From contig NW_025955037.1 in assembly GCF_022376445.1 (NCBI RefSeq), positions 124,001 through 188,000 on the forward strand: a stretch of DNA of 64,000 nt. The letters run 5' to 3'. This DNA comes from Fomitopsis serialis. Lineage: Eukaryota > Basidiomycota > Agaricomycetes > Polyporales > Fomitopsidaceae. Positions 46,977-58,398 of the stretch are shown one piece after another; within the stretch, counting starts at the first letter, position 1; each line of letters starts with the position of its first letter. The translations under genes were made by a program, and so were the position numbers. The notes beneath the pieces were generated by a model. That model did not search any database. It was not told the origin of the DNA and saw nothing but the letters and a program-made list of their open reading frames with translations.

Positions 46977-49090
46977 ATGTACACCGCCCCACGTCCTGCG
47001 GCGCGCGCAGCGTACGGCGTGCCCAGCGCGGCGCCGCCCCGCACTCATGATCGTCGGCGAGACGACTCGACCAGCACCCACGCAGGTGTGGCCGCCCGGT
47101 CCTGGCCGCCGCCTCCGACATCCCAGAACCGCGCTTACGGCATTCCGTACGCATCCCACGGTAGCGGCGCGGACAGAGCCTACAGGTGCGTCGCGAAGCA
47201 CGCTCGCTGCGCTGCGGAGTGCACGACCGCTCACCCGCCCGATGCGGCATCCAGCTCGCCCTTCGCAGGCGGCGACGCAGCCCACGCAGTGATGCCTGTG
47301 ACGACCTGCGCGGTGAACCCCAGCCCACGCGTACGTGATCGCCTCCATCCGATAGGCTGCGTCGTGCACGTCTAATGAAATCGATCCGCCGTCTTATCAG
47401 GGCACGTATGGACACCAGCAGGCAGCGGTGCCGCCGGTCGTAGCGCACACCCACGCCTACGCCGCGCCGCGTGGCGCTCACCCCCAGCTCGACGCCACCG
47501 CCGCCAACGTCAAGCAGGAAGTCAAGGAGGAGGACATGGACTGGCGTGGGTCACCCAGTGCGCAGGACCCCTTCAGCGCGCCACCGGGTCGCGCGCATTT
47601 CTCAGACAACGATCACTTTCCGAGCGGCTATGACTCCTCGCGCACGGACGACGCGGACTATGGCCCGTATGTCAAGGCGGAACCTGCATACGAGGCCCAT
47701 CCGTCTGTCGGCTTTGCATCTCAATACACTGGCAGCAGCTCTTCCGCTGAAGACGCGCTCGCTCACGAGTACGGTCAGGGCGACTCAGCTGTCGGGTTCA
47801 TGGTCAGTCCCCTCGTACGCACGTCTTAGGTACCACCCCGGCTGACCCCCGCCAGCCCGCGCCCTACATCGCCGAGGACGGCTCGTACGCCAGGCCGCAG
47901 CCGTGGCCCTACGCGTACTACACCCCGCCCCCGCAGTCCCCCGACGACGACCTGTACGAGCGCGCCCACTACGCCGCCCGGCTCCCCACGCCGATCCAGA
48001 ACAACCGGTCGTACACGCTCGAGAACGCCATGACCCCCGTTGCCCCCGCCGCCGAGCCGCCGCACCCGCACCCGCCCACGCCCACCGTCCCGTCGCACAG
48101 GAGCCGCCCCGTCATGGACTACCTCCCCCACCCCTCCGACGTCGCAGCCCACCCCCCGCCGCCCGCAAACGTCCGGAAGCCCGCTGCCAACCCCGGGCCG
48201 TCGGCAGCGAGCGCTGCACCCCAGGCGGGAGCCTCGACGCCGCAGGCCCCGAGCTCGCACGGGCAGCCGATCCGGCGCGGGCGCGGACGCCCCAGGAAAC
48301 ATCCCCTGCCCACCCGCACCTCCCCGCCGCCGCCCGTGAACTACCCCTACCCGCCGCGCGACGCGCCGGTGCAGCCGCCGCCCGGCCCCGCCGCCTCGGG
48401 CGCCGCGTACGACGTCCGCCCGCAGCGGCGCTGGATGGACGCGCTGCCCGAGCCCGCCGGCACGTCCGCGGACGCACAGCCGCCGCCGCAGCAGCAGCCG
48501 CAGGTGTCGCTGGACGAGATCCCCTTCCCGGAGGGCGCGGAGCACCCGGGGCAGCAGATGTTCAAGCTCACGTCGCCCGGCACCGCGAAGGAGCCCGTGA
48601 AGAAGAAGCCGATCATGGCGTGCCTGTTCTGCCGCGAGCGCAAGATCGCGTGCGGGCCCCCGACACTGGGCTCCTCGGAACATCGGTGCAAGTGCGTGTT
48701 CCCTCCGCCGTGTCCTAGTCTGTCTGCTATGGTTGCGCGGTGCTGATGCCGGGATGTGTGCTTGTCTCCCGCAGCCAGTGCGCGCGCCGCGACCTCCTGT
48801 GCGAGTACCCGAAGGAGTCCCGCAGGGGCATGCACAAGCGCTTCCCGCGCGCGGCCAGGGCGCGGGAGCAGGGCGAGGGCGCGGAGGCGGATGCCAGTGC
48901 GTCCGACCCCGGCGCGATGAACGTGCAGATGGCCGAGCCGGAGCCGTCCGCAGGTCAGTCTGCGCCCGGTAGCCAGGGCGCGCGCCGACGCGCGGGGAAG
49001 GAGCGGGAGCGCTCGGACTCGAGTGTGGGCCCGCGGAAGGCGGGTGCGCGCAGGGCGGGCTCCTCCATGATGGAGACGTCCGCGCCCTAG
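46977..49090 (+). CDS. Zn2Cys6 transcription factor with an AT-hook
   Basis: Four exons: 46977-47330, 47401-47802, 47856-48691 and 48775-49090. The introns keep frame, giving about 635 residues. The protein is Pro-rich and mostly disordered. An AT-hook (RRGRGRPRKHPLP) lies near residue 400. The zinc cluster follows: KPIMACLFCRERKIACG, then HRCNQCARRDLLCEYP, with all six Cys and a basic RERK stretch. The loop between the third and fourth Cys is long (PPTLGSSEH). The last intron splits the cluster before N-Q-C. A basic tail (GARRRAGKERERSD) ends ETSAP, stop 49088-49090. It lacks the fungal-specific regulatory domain usual in larger Zn2Cys6 proteins. Unlike most family members, the cluster is C-terminal. 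Exon 1 is the least certain part. The binuclear cluster normally binds CGG-type sites in the nucleus. Confidence 0.82.
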
Positions 49091-49545
49091 GATCCCCCCG
49101 CGGTGCCCACTACTGGTCTCGCTGGTCGCGGTGGCCACCGGGCTTCGTATGCTCAGTGGCATGTACAGGTACATGCGTGCGCGTGCGGAATGCGTCTCAT
49201 GCTTTAGTGCTCTGCGTTTGTAGAAATATTGCTTTCGGTGTATGCGTCGCTTGTTTTGTATTGCTGCTGTCGTCGCTCTCCCTCGCTATCGTCGATGTTA
49301 CTCTCTACTAGGTCTGCTCAGGCTGCGGGTGCTACCATACCCTGCTGTGTACATATGTACAGGCGTGACAATATCCACGAGCGTCATGCCTACGTCTACG
49401 ACTACAGGTCGTCGAGCCCGTGTGCGGACCAAGTGCCGAGCGCCGCCCGTGAGAGAAGAGCCTTGTACGCCTTCTGTTCCTGTGCGCCGTGCTGCCTGGA
49501 CGACGCACTGCGGCTGCGCCAGGTCAGCCCGAAGCATCCTGACAA
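49091..49545. terminator. Convergent 3' region between the regulator and NTase copy 1
   Basis: 455 bp between stop codons. Only low-value short frames are present. Confidence 0.45.
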
Positions 49546-50290
49546 TCACAGGACCCCGACTAACCTAGATGTGCTGCGCCTTCCACCATACCCGATCCCC
49601 TCCCACTTCGCCTTCGACGCTGGGAAATCGGCGATGTACTCTCTGATTCTCGCCAGAGCAGCGTCCACGAAGCTCGCAGGCATCCACGCCGTCTTCGCCC
49701 TGATCATTTCCCCACGGCGGCGGGCGATGTCGAGCAGCTGGTCGATGTCGCGCACGTCGTCCCACTGCTTCGGGCGCATGTAGGGCTTCGGCGAGCCGCG
49801 GTGGTCCGTCCGCGCCTGCAGCTTCATCCACAGCAGGAGCATGAACGGCATCGCGGGCAGCCCGCCGAGCGTCTCGATGTACTTCTTGGGCACGTCGGGT
49901 ATGTTCATGATGCCCGGCACGAGGAGGTCCACCTTGCACCGCGCGGCGTAGCGCGAGTATGCGGACCCGAGGCGGTACCAGAGCACCCTGTACGTCGCGT
50001 AGGGGTCCTTCGACGCCACGAGGTAGAACTGCGGGTCGGCCGCCACGAGGATGCGCTTCAGCTCCTCCTGCTGGTGCGCCGTCGTGAGGACGACGAGGTC
50101 CACGTCCTGCGTAAACAGAGTCGGCGTGCGCGGGTATGAAACGGCGTGCGGCACGACGTACGTTTGCGGGGCGCGTCGTGCCGTAGAGCCCGCACGCCAC
50201 GCCGCCGGTGAGGCAGCACGCGACGCCGTACCGCGCGAAGATGCGCTCCGCCTTCTTCGCGATGTCGTGCAGCTCCGCGGTCGTCACCAT
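49546..50290 (-). CDS. Nucleotidyltransferase-fold protein, paralogue 1
   Basis: Exons 50162-50290 and 49546-50106 (intron 50107-50161) give 229 residues. Exon 1 has AKKAERIFARYGVACCLTGG and VACGLYGTTRPAN; exon 2 opens DVDLVVLTTAHQQEELKRIL. With CKVDLLVPGIMNIPDVPKKY this makes the Pol-beta superfamily pattern: G-G, then D-x-D, then a third Asp. The helical C-terminal part has MPFMLLLWMKLQARTDHRGS, KQWDDVRDIDQLLDIARRRG and PASFVDAALARIREY. It resembles small antibiotic-adenylyltransferase or AbiEii-like NTases in motif order. The acceptor substrate is unknown. All acidic residues are present, so catalysis is plausible. GC-rich codon use differs from paralogues 3 and 4. Confidence 0.75.
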
Positions 50291-51113
50291 AGCTCACGCA
50301 CAGTATCGGACGGTCGCGGCACAAGCACAGGCAGACCGGCTAAGCTTCACCCGCTAGTGGGAGGGCGAAGGCCCGTCACTACTGGTAGCGACTTTTTACC
50401 TTGTGCGTCGTCCTTCTGCCTTATCTCGCCCTATCCGACGTACCAGACGAAGGACGCAACGTGTAGCGAAATTTCGCCTTTGCGATGTGGAAGCCCGCGT
50501 TCATGAATTCTTCATGGACATTGGTTTGCCTACCTCGGCTGAGTGGAGGTGTCTTGGACGTCAACGCCTCGATAGTACTAGTATCCGCGACGTAAGATCC
50601 AGGCGCTCGCTCGCAGTGCTATCTTCATATCCTTTCCAGACATCCGAGTCGCACTTCACAGGGTCCAGGATGAGAAGGGCTTCCCATTGATGACAGGGAG
50701 CCTCAGCACCCGGTCCTTGGTCTGCGCTGTCACTTCGGAGGTAATCGGGGGAAGAGTCCTAGATAATGGCATGTCACTCACCTAACTTTGTAGCTTCGCG
50801 GGCGGCGAGATCTGTCGCGTCTCGTTCTGGGTCTACGTAGGTGTGACCCACTGGTAGGTCTCCGGGTAGTGATTGCCCCATTCGTGTATAGCATGTTCCC
50901 AAACCCAAGACTGGACTAGACCGATGTAAGCTAGGCTGTTACGGGGAGGCATGTATCGAAAGCAGGAAAACGAGGGTATAACTCTATCGTCTGGTATCCT
51001 CCGAAGTCCAAGATAACTACGTTATCTACGAAGGAGGTCAGCGCACGGCCCAGGTCAAAATCAAGGGTACACACCAGACAAATCAAGATGTGGAGGCAGG
51101 TACCGTGGCGACC
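50291..51113 (-). other. Region with unidentified coding-like fragments on the reverse strand
   Basis: Reverse-strand pieces read SFVDNVVILDFGGYQTIELY (about 50980-51050), LAYIGLVQSWVWEHAIHEWG with YVDPERDATDLAAREATK (50780-50940), and SEVTAQTKDRVLRLPVINGK followed by PFSSWTL and a stop (50660-50750). They look like exons of one gene, but I cannot name the family or connect them cleanly, and an in-frame stop interrupts the middle piece. Probably a decayed gene. The 5' flank of NTase paralogue 1 occupies the low-coordinate end. Confidence 0.35.
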
Positions 51114-51872
51114 TCACTTCAGAGCGCCGACCACCCTCCAGTTCGTTTCCGAGTCCGGGAAAACGTTAGCGAACTCGGTCATTCTACCCAGCGCCGCGAA
51201 GACAGCTGTGAGCGGCAGCCACTCCAATAGCGCCTTCGTGCTCAGATCTCCGCCGCGACCTCGTATGACAGCCAAGAGTTCGCGGATGTCCTTAACGTCT
51301 TCGTCATGCTGCTTAGTCTTCATGTACGATTGGACAGACACGCGTCGGTCAGACCAGGTCTGGAGCTTCATGAACATGAGAACGGGGAGGGGCATCACGG
51401 GCAGACCGCGGAGCGTCTCGATGCGGTCCTTGGGAATCTCGGGGATGTTGAGCATGCCGGGGACGAGGACGTGGACTTCGCAGCCACGCTTGCGCTCCCC
51501 GGACTGGTGTGGAAGCTTGTAGCAGAGGGCCTTGTGCTTCGCGCGAGGATCCTTGGGCGTGATGAGGTAGAAGTCGGGGTCGGTTTCGGTCGCCATCTCC
51601 TTCAGCTGCTCCTGCTTGTGCGCCTCCGACGCCACGACCACGACGAGATCCTACAGCGTCCGGCCGGGTCAATTAGCATCTCGAGTCCTGACAAAGAAGG
51701 CAGATGGGCGCACGTAGGGGCGTCTCGGTACGCTCTGCAGGGCACATGCCAGGTCGCCCGTGAGACAGCACGAAAGGTCATGCTGTGCGAATATGTCCAC
51801 GACCTTCTTTGCTAGGCTGCATAGTTCGTCGACGGAAACTGGCCGTGCTACTTTCGCGGCTTTGTCTGACAT
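51114..51872 (-). CDS. Nucleotidyltransferase-fold protein, paralogue 2, catalytic motif lost
   Basis: Exons 51714-51872 and 51114-51650 (intron 51651-51713) give 231 residues starting MSDKAAKVARPVSVDELCSL. It keeps the family layout: AKKVVDIFAQHDLSCCLTGD/LACAL, then LVVVVASEAHKQEQLKEMAT, LVPGMLNIPEIPKDRIETLR, LPVLMFMKLQTWSDRR and DVKDIRELLAVI. But G-G/G-S becomes G-D, exon 2 starts D-L-V-V without the preceding D-V, and the third acidic site reads CEVHVLVPG (His for Asp). All three parts of the NTase metal site are therefore damaged although the frame is fully open. This suggests a non-catalytic paralogue under some constraint, or early decay. Confidence 0.7.
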
Positions 51873-54674
51873 GACTGTATGACTCGCCCAGCGAGTGCAG
51901 AGTGGGGGTAGATATGCAGGAGCAATACTCGCTCCCGGTCTTCATATACGTCGCGGTGGCTACTTGCATAGCTTGGTCTCGGATCCTCGGCCACACGGTG
52001 TCATCGTTGGGTCAGTTCGGTTTGATTTGATCACTTTGATCGGAACGGCTTGGCTTGCTACAACCAGATCTCTACGTGCCGATCACCCTTTCCTCCTTCT
52101 CTAGTATCTACGTGCGTACTTGTTTTCTTCTCTTCACAGCCTAAAGGTATTCACATTCAAGTTACGGACGCACAGTTCACAGATATATTCGCGATGGCCT
52201 GCCCTACGGATGGTCCTACGACGGCACGCCTCGCTGGCAGGCTTTGCATCAGATAGCAGCACACATACCTCGAATGAGATATGGAACGGAACTCGATATA
52301 GAGAGCACTTTGGATGGTTAGGCTGATTTCAATAGACAGCGAGCTTCCGCAGGGGAACTGAGGTGAGTTCAATCTTCTTCCGCGATTGAACTTGTCCTCA
52401 ATGACCGAAGACATCTCGATAGTACCGGCCTCGCTGGCAGAACTTCCACAAAGGTTGGTATGTAACCGGGGCCTTGAATGCAACTGCCATCGTTCGCTGC
52501 TGAACCCTGCCGGCCCAGAAAATCGTCTCAGCCCTGTACCTCGACTGCTTTCCCAGTCGCACGGCAGCTTTTCCGTACGCAATCTCGCTCCTTGACGAAC
52601 TGTCATGCGTCATGTCCGCTCAATGTCCAACGCACGCTTCTGTGAGTCTACGCTCGCGCACAGTATCGCAGTGATTTCGAGTGCATATGCCGGCAGTAAC
52701 TGCGTATTCGGCCTTCATCTCCGGGTAGCGCTAGTGTTTCAATGTCCTCCGGAGTACCTGGAAAAACGAATTAGTTCAGCTTCCGGATCTAGAACACTCT
52801 TGTGAAGTTCAACGCCATCAGTGGCGTTGCCAACTCTCGCGCTACTGTGTGAATTTCGCGCCAGAGAATGTTTGTAGGTAGGTGAGTCAATTGTCTACTG
52901 CTGCTGGCCGCTCTACGTTGACTGTTCTTGGTTTCACCATGACGGCTGCCCTGCACTATGATAGCACGCATGCTTCCTGGGTGATTGCAGTCTTGTCTCG
53001 AGACAAGTACGGTTATGCTTGTGCCGCAATTGGTAGGGCCTATGCGACTATGACGGGATGAAGCTTGACGACGGGCTCGTGCTGCCAGTGAAGGCATGCT
53101 TCACCCTTGAACGCCACCAAGACGTGAAAGTTGGGATTGTTGCGCCTCAACGCTACTCCATTGTACCGACAGATCGACAACTATTGGTCGCCCGTACTCT
53201 GGTGCCACGGGAAGGCACCTTCCGCCTTCGCAAAGCGCAGATCGTCCAGATTAGAAGAACGTTCTCATCCTGCGTCCAGGGCATTGGAACCTTCCGTGCA
53301 TTCCCTGCTTATCTGCTGCTGCTTATTCAAGCCCAATCCTTATGTGCTTGTTTCAAGATGGCTGGGTGTGGCTGGGTGGTCCATTCACTCTGCCCATCGA
53401 CTTGCTTCGTCGCATTCTTCTTTCATGCGTGAATGACACGATGCTTTGTCCTGGTCTAAGGACCGGTGGGCTCGGATCTGCCTTACATGATGTTTTCCAG
53501 TTCTACACATTACCAGAACAGGCACAGACTAGCTGAACCTCGGATGTCAACAGTAAAGACGGCGTTGAACCCGACCTAGACAACTGTATGTGCCATTCAT
53601 ACCAATCAAGCCTCTGTCCACGCGTCAAGCTGAAGACCCGACCTTTTCCCGATTCCGGCCGCTCTTTCTTCGGATAACACTCGACTTTAAACGCGTCGAA
53701 CTTCAATGAAGGTGAGTTTTAGCCATCGTCGTACGAAGTGATCTTCAATTAGCGTTGCCTAGGTCGTTGAATCAGCGAGGTTAATCCCAGCGATCCTGAC
53801 TGCTGGACTGGTCGTACCATCGACATAGTTCAGACACGCATTCGCGCGAAGATCGAACAGGTACAAGATGGCGGCTACCAGGTCACGTTGGCGTTTGTAC
53901 ACGTCCAATCGCCTCGCTGGCGTTGTTGTCTCCGTCATACTACTCACACTGGCTGGCGCGGTCGTGGTAACAGGAGCAACTCTCCATTCTTACCGCCTAC
54001 GTGAACGTCCCGTTTCCTCGGTAGGACACCTTCTTCCTGCGACTCTACATGAAGGCTTCCACTGTATACAACGGCAGGTCGTAGCCGCTGGTCCGGGGGC
54101 TGTGTCTAAGCCCGCACTGAGTGCAAGTGCTCAGAGAAGCTGCGGGTCTCTATCTGCCGCCGGCGTTCCGTATAACTTGTTTCCGAAGGTCACTTGCCCT
54201 CGGAAGACCCTGTAACTCTTGCATCACTACTGTAGGTTGGCGTTGTTTACTCTGCGTGAAATAACATGCAGGGGCACGCGCCAGTACTGGAACGAGTTTC
54301 AGTGTCGACTCGCAGCAAAACGCAATGCAGCAAGTTACTCCGTAAGCACTTCATAGCTGAGTTGCCTTTCTCCCAACCGTCTGACCAGTGCGAAGTCGCA
54401 GGCAATGCAAATGTGCCTGGTCCACGAGATCGAGGCGAAAGGTGCTTCTCGTGGCAATGTCAATCCGGGGAAATGTGGGGTGATCATGAGGCATTCGTTT
54501 CCTGGATGTTTGGACCACAGTGTATCACCTGTCCACTGAATCTGACCGTCTCAGTCGTTATTCTGAGGACGTCCTGCCAATATAAATCCATGCACTTCCT
54601 GGACGGGCGGGCTGGAGCTTTCACGTTCTCATTGAAAAAATCCTCCTCTTGTTCACGACGAGCGCAAAGCCAGC
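51873..54674. other. Gene-poor region between NTase paralogue 2 and the sugar transporter
   Basis: 2.8 kb. Several 60-150-codon frames exist on both strands, none with recognisable motifs, conserved pairing or convincing splice sites. A hydrophobic stretch (AGVVVSVILLTLAGAVVVTG) occurs at 53920-53980 in one forward frame. The right end is the transporter promoter. Confidence 0.45.
54581..54587 (+). promoter_or_regulatory. Possible TATA box of the sugar transporter
   Basis: TATAAAT in GCCAATATAAATCC, 94 bp before the ATG at 54675. Confidence 0.35.
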
Positions 54675-56804
54675 ATGGCGGTCGGCGCAACGGTATCTGC
54701 GGAAGCGACTACAGGTGTTGCGCACCTTCTCAACCCGAACAGGAAGTGGTACAACAATCGGCGGTGCGTGCTCTTTCATTTCGGTGTCTCCCCTTCTGCC
54801 GCCGGTGCTCATTCACTTCCCGTAGACTCATTACTCTGCATGCGTGGATCGTTCTCTTGTACGTCAGATACAGCTATCCGGCTACGTTCTATCGTAACAC
54901 AAACATTTTTCATAGCATCATCATCTCTTCTGCCAATGGATTCGACGGCAGTCTCATGAATAACTTTCAATCGCTGTGGCAATGGGAAGGCTACTTCAAC
55001 AACCCGTCTGGGTCTCTCCTGGGCGCTCTTAGTGCTATGCAGGTCACTTCATTTCTCTTGACTCGAGGAAGAGTGATTGAAGGGAAATACAGAATATAGG
55101 CTCGCTTGCCGCATATCCATTCGCTCCGTACTTGTCTGATGGGATTGGACGCCGTGCAACGATATTTGTTGGTTCAATCATTACTCTCATCGGAGTCGCC
55201 ATCCAGTCTGCCGCGCAGAATATTGGCATGTTCATCGGAGGACGGTACGTCGATCTTGATGTCGAGCAGAACGATGACTCACGACAGTGACCAGTTTCCT
55301 CATCGGGTTCGGTGTTTGCTTCGCTGGTGTGCCAAATCGCTGTCGCTTGGGATGCAAACTCACGAGATAGGTATATAGCTAATGCCGCGCCGATGCTGGT
55401 CACCGAAATCTCATATCCCACCTACCGTGCGCCTCTCACGTCTGTGTACAACTCGCTTTGGTACTCCGGGAACGTGATGTACGTCCCATTTGCCAAAGCT
55501 ATAGCGTACAGTGACGTCAAGAACCCTGTCTCATAGCGCGTCGTGGACGACATATGGCACGGCTTACATCCCTAATGAATGGTCGTGGCGCATTCCGTCG
55601 ATCATTCAGGGGATACCGTCAATTATTCAATTCTTCTTCGTTCTTCTGGCACCGGAGAGTCCTAGGTGGCTCATATCCAAGGGCAGAGAGGCAGAGGGCC
55701 TACAGGTCCTCGCTTACTACCATGCCGATGGTGACGATCAAGACCCGCTTGTGCAGTTCGAGTTCGAAGAGATCAGAGCCGCCATTGCGTTTGATCGTGA
55801 AGGTACGTCCACTGTCCCTATGAACTTATTATGTGCTTCAGCTCGATGTTACTTTAGTAAACAAGGACGTCGGCTGGCTCAGTCTCTTCAAGACTCCTGG
55901 AAACAGAAAGCGGCTTATCATTGCTGTCGCCATTGGATGGTTCTCCCAGTGGTCCGGTAATGGGCTTGTGTCATACTATCTCAATAAGGTATTCGACACT
56001 ATCGGAATTACCAGTACCTCTACGCAACTGCTCATTACTGGGTGAGTATCAGAACGCATTCTGCTACGTGGATACTGATTCGTGTTTAGCATCCTCGCTA
56101 TATGGAACCTCGTCATCTCAATCGGTGCCTCGTTCCTGGTCGACAGAGTCGGACGCCGACCCCTCTTCCTCTTGGCGACCGGGGGCAGTCTTGTATTCTT
56201 CATTCTGCAGACCATCTGCTCAGCGCAATACGCGCTCCACGAGCAGCCGGCTGCTGCGCACGCTGTCATCGCGTTCATATTCCTATACTACGGATTCTAT
56301 GAGTGAGTTTCTTCTCCCATACGAGAAGCGCGCAACCATTGACATGCAATCCCACCAGTCTTGCCTACACGCCTCTAATTGTAACCTATACCGTCGAGAT
56401 TATGCCGAACTCGCTCCGGGCGAAGGGCCTCACCATATACAGTGTCGGCGTTTCGCTCGCATTGATCTTCAACCAATATGTCAATCCAGTCGCCCTACAG
56501 AGGCTTGCCTGGAAGTACTACGTGCGTCTATCGGTCGTCATGTATAACCATTCACGGTCTCATTGTCGACTCATCCCAGATCTTCTACTGCTGTTGGATC
56601 GCCTTCGAGTTCGTGTTCATCTACTTCCTGCTCGTGGAAACCAAGAACCGCACCCTGGAAGAAACCGCGGCCTTGTTCGATAACAAAGATCTGGCCAAGG
56701 AAGTCGCCGAGGCTATCGAGGGGCCTTTGCACGAGGGAGACCACAAAGGGTCCGTGTCCGAGAAGGCATCAGAAACAGCAATAGAGGAAGTCATTGCCGC
56801 CTGA
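54675..56804 (+). CDS. MFS sugar porter, lactose-permease type
   Basis: Predicted 12-TM plasma-membrane sugar/proton symporter. The start MAVGATVSAEATTGVAHLLN is followed by short early exons (donors GTGCGT and GTACGT) reading ITLHAWIVLLF and IIISSANGFDGSLMNNFQSL. Motifs follow: GIGRRATIFVGSIITLIGVA, FLIGFGVCFA, NAAPMLVTEISYPTYRAPLT, TYGTAYIPNEWSWRIPSIIQ, LLAPESPRWLISKGREAEGL (the PESPR motif), WFSQWSGNGLVSYYLNKVFD, LVDRVGRRPLFLLATGGSLV and TVEIMPNSLRAKGLTIY. The VETKNRTLEE signature sits after TM12. It ends ASETAIEEVIAA, TGA 56802-56804. The QxSGNxxxxYY signature is typical of fungal lactose/galacturonate-like permeases. The exact sugar is unknown. The reading frame is intact through about ten introns. 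Confidence 0.88.
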
Positions 56805-57170
56805 GGACTTGACAGGCGTGGAGAATTGCTGCTCGTATCTAACGGGCTGCCAGAGCGAGTGAAAACGAGTCGTCCTTGCGCACGTGCGCTGCTAGCGTTC
56901 ATGTAACTTCTCCATAAATGTAGTAGCATGGAGGGATGTGCGCGTCGTACGGAATCGGGTGAGCCACGAGGACAATGCGAGCAAGGTTTCTTCTCACCCT
57001 CAACAGCAGGTACACGAGGCTTTATCTCAATGACCCATTGGTGTGCTTCGAAGCGGCTGCTGAGCGGGTATTGTGGACTGAGCTACTATCGTCCCCCTTT
57101 GTAGTTTCGTACATTCGTACACCCTTGCTCCATCGACGCTGTACACATAACACGGCTAGCAGCAAACGCG
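56805..57170 (+). other. Intergenic, upstream of NTase paralogue 3
   Basis: 366 bp; no gene or clear promoter motif. Confidence 0.45.
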
Positions 57171-57906
57171 ATGGCTCCCCCTCCGACGTATGAAGAAATC
57201 TGCGATATCGCCAGTAAGGCTGTCACCATATTCAAAGATCAGGGCTATGAGTGCTGCCTGTTCGGAAGCACAGCCTGTGCACTGTTTGGCACGACGAGAT
57301 GTCCCAACGTACGCGCAGATTCACTTCCTATGACTCGATGTTGTTTGATCACAGTCATGATCATAGGATGTGGATCTCGTTGTTCTCGCGCCTGATGAGA
57401 ACACCGAATACTTGAAGCAGCTCCTGGTGGACAATGACGATGATGGACGGTTCTTCCTCGTACCCTCGAGAAATCGTCGCGCAAATTACGAGGTGCTATG
57501 GTACCAGCTACCATCCACCCGCCGCGGTGCGGAGCGTCAGTGCAAGGTAGACATCCTGATCCCAGGCGATCTGAACATCCCGGACATCCCCAAAGGACAG
57601 GTCAAGCGCAAAAACTACCTTCCCGTAATGCCACTGCTCCCCCTGTTGCTGTTGAAGCTGCAGGGATGGACGGATCATCGCGACTCCAACCGGCGGGACT
57701 TCCGGGAGAAGCAACATGTCGATGTCGAGGACATTGACGAGCTCCTGTCGATTGCCTGCGGTACACACACACATGTCAGCAGCAACAGCCTCAGCTGGCT
57801 GCCCGCGGACTTCGTCCAGGACGCCCAGGGGCGTATCTACGAATACGTGGACGAGTTCCCGCACTCAGCCTTGGAATGGCAGACTCTCGGTTTCGAATCA
57901 TACTAA
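57171..57906 (+). CDS. Nucleotidyltransferase-fold protein, paralogue 3
   Basis: Exons 57171-57308 and 57367-57906 (58-bp intron) give 225 residues. Start MAPPPTYEEICDIASKAVTI. Residues 30-46 read LFGSTACALFGTTRCPN (G-S at 32-33). Exon 2 begins DVDLVVLAPDENTEYLKQLL (Asp47, Asp49). CKVDILIPGDLNIPDIPKGQ supplies the third Asp near 108. The C-terminal helices include MPLLPLLLLKLQGWTDHRDS and VDVEDIDELLSIA. The full NTase pattern is present, so it is probably active. The intron falls exactly between the Asn of TTRCPN and the DxD, as in all four paralogues. It is in tandem with paralogue 4, 492 bp upstream of it. Substrate unknown. Confidence 0.76.
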
Positions 57907-58398
57907 GTCTGGATTCATCGCCGACTCCAGGTGCGAGTAGAGTGCTCTGTCGAGAGACATCCCTGCTGATAATCTCGTCCTTTAGCGTGATCCGAGTCGG
58001 CTCGCTATATACAGGGTCGTAGAGCATCGCAAGATAGATGTTGATGTGGTCCAACTTGAAATCCCCCGATTGTCTTGAATATGCGCTGTGATCATTAGCA
58101 CTATGTTCCACGCTGTTGTCATAGCTTCTGAAGACATTACGCTCAGCTGTACTGAGTTGCAATACACTTGAACACGTACCGGAACGGTTTCGCCCTGAAG
58201 TAACTGTATCGACTTGTGCTATGATGACATAAGCCGACTGTCAATTAGGTTCAGCCACCTGGATTGACAACGTGAACTGAACGTGAACGTTTGAACTCTA
58301 ACGCACTCAGACAAGGCTCTAGCGAGTGGTACCACAGCGACCACGTAGCCATTACTACTAACGTCGCCAACAGTTCTTAACGAGTAGAAGCTCGAAAG
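57907..58398 (+). other. Intergenic between NTase paralogues 3 and 4
   Basis: 492 bp with no recognisable gene; presumed 3' end and promoter. Confidence 0.45.

Noticed and set aside
47826..48718. Two long overlapping open frames of 285 and 271 codons over the regulator gene
   Set aside because: They are shadows of the GC-rich Zn2Cys6 exon; their composition is Arg/Gly/Ala-rich without motifs.
53868..53947. Peptide RLDVYKRQ on the reverse strand, a string known from sequencing-adapter contamination
   Set aside because: The codons are GAC GTG TAC AAA CGC CAA, not the transposase-end adapter sequence that normally yields this peptide, so the match is chance.
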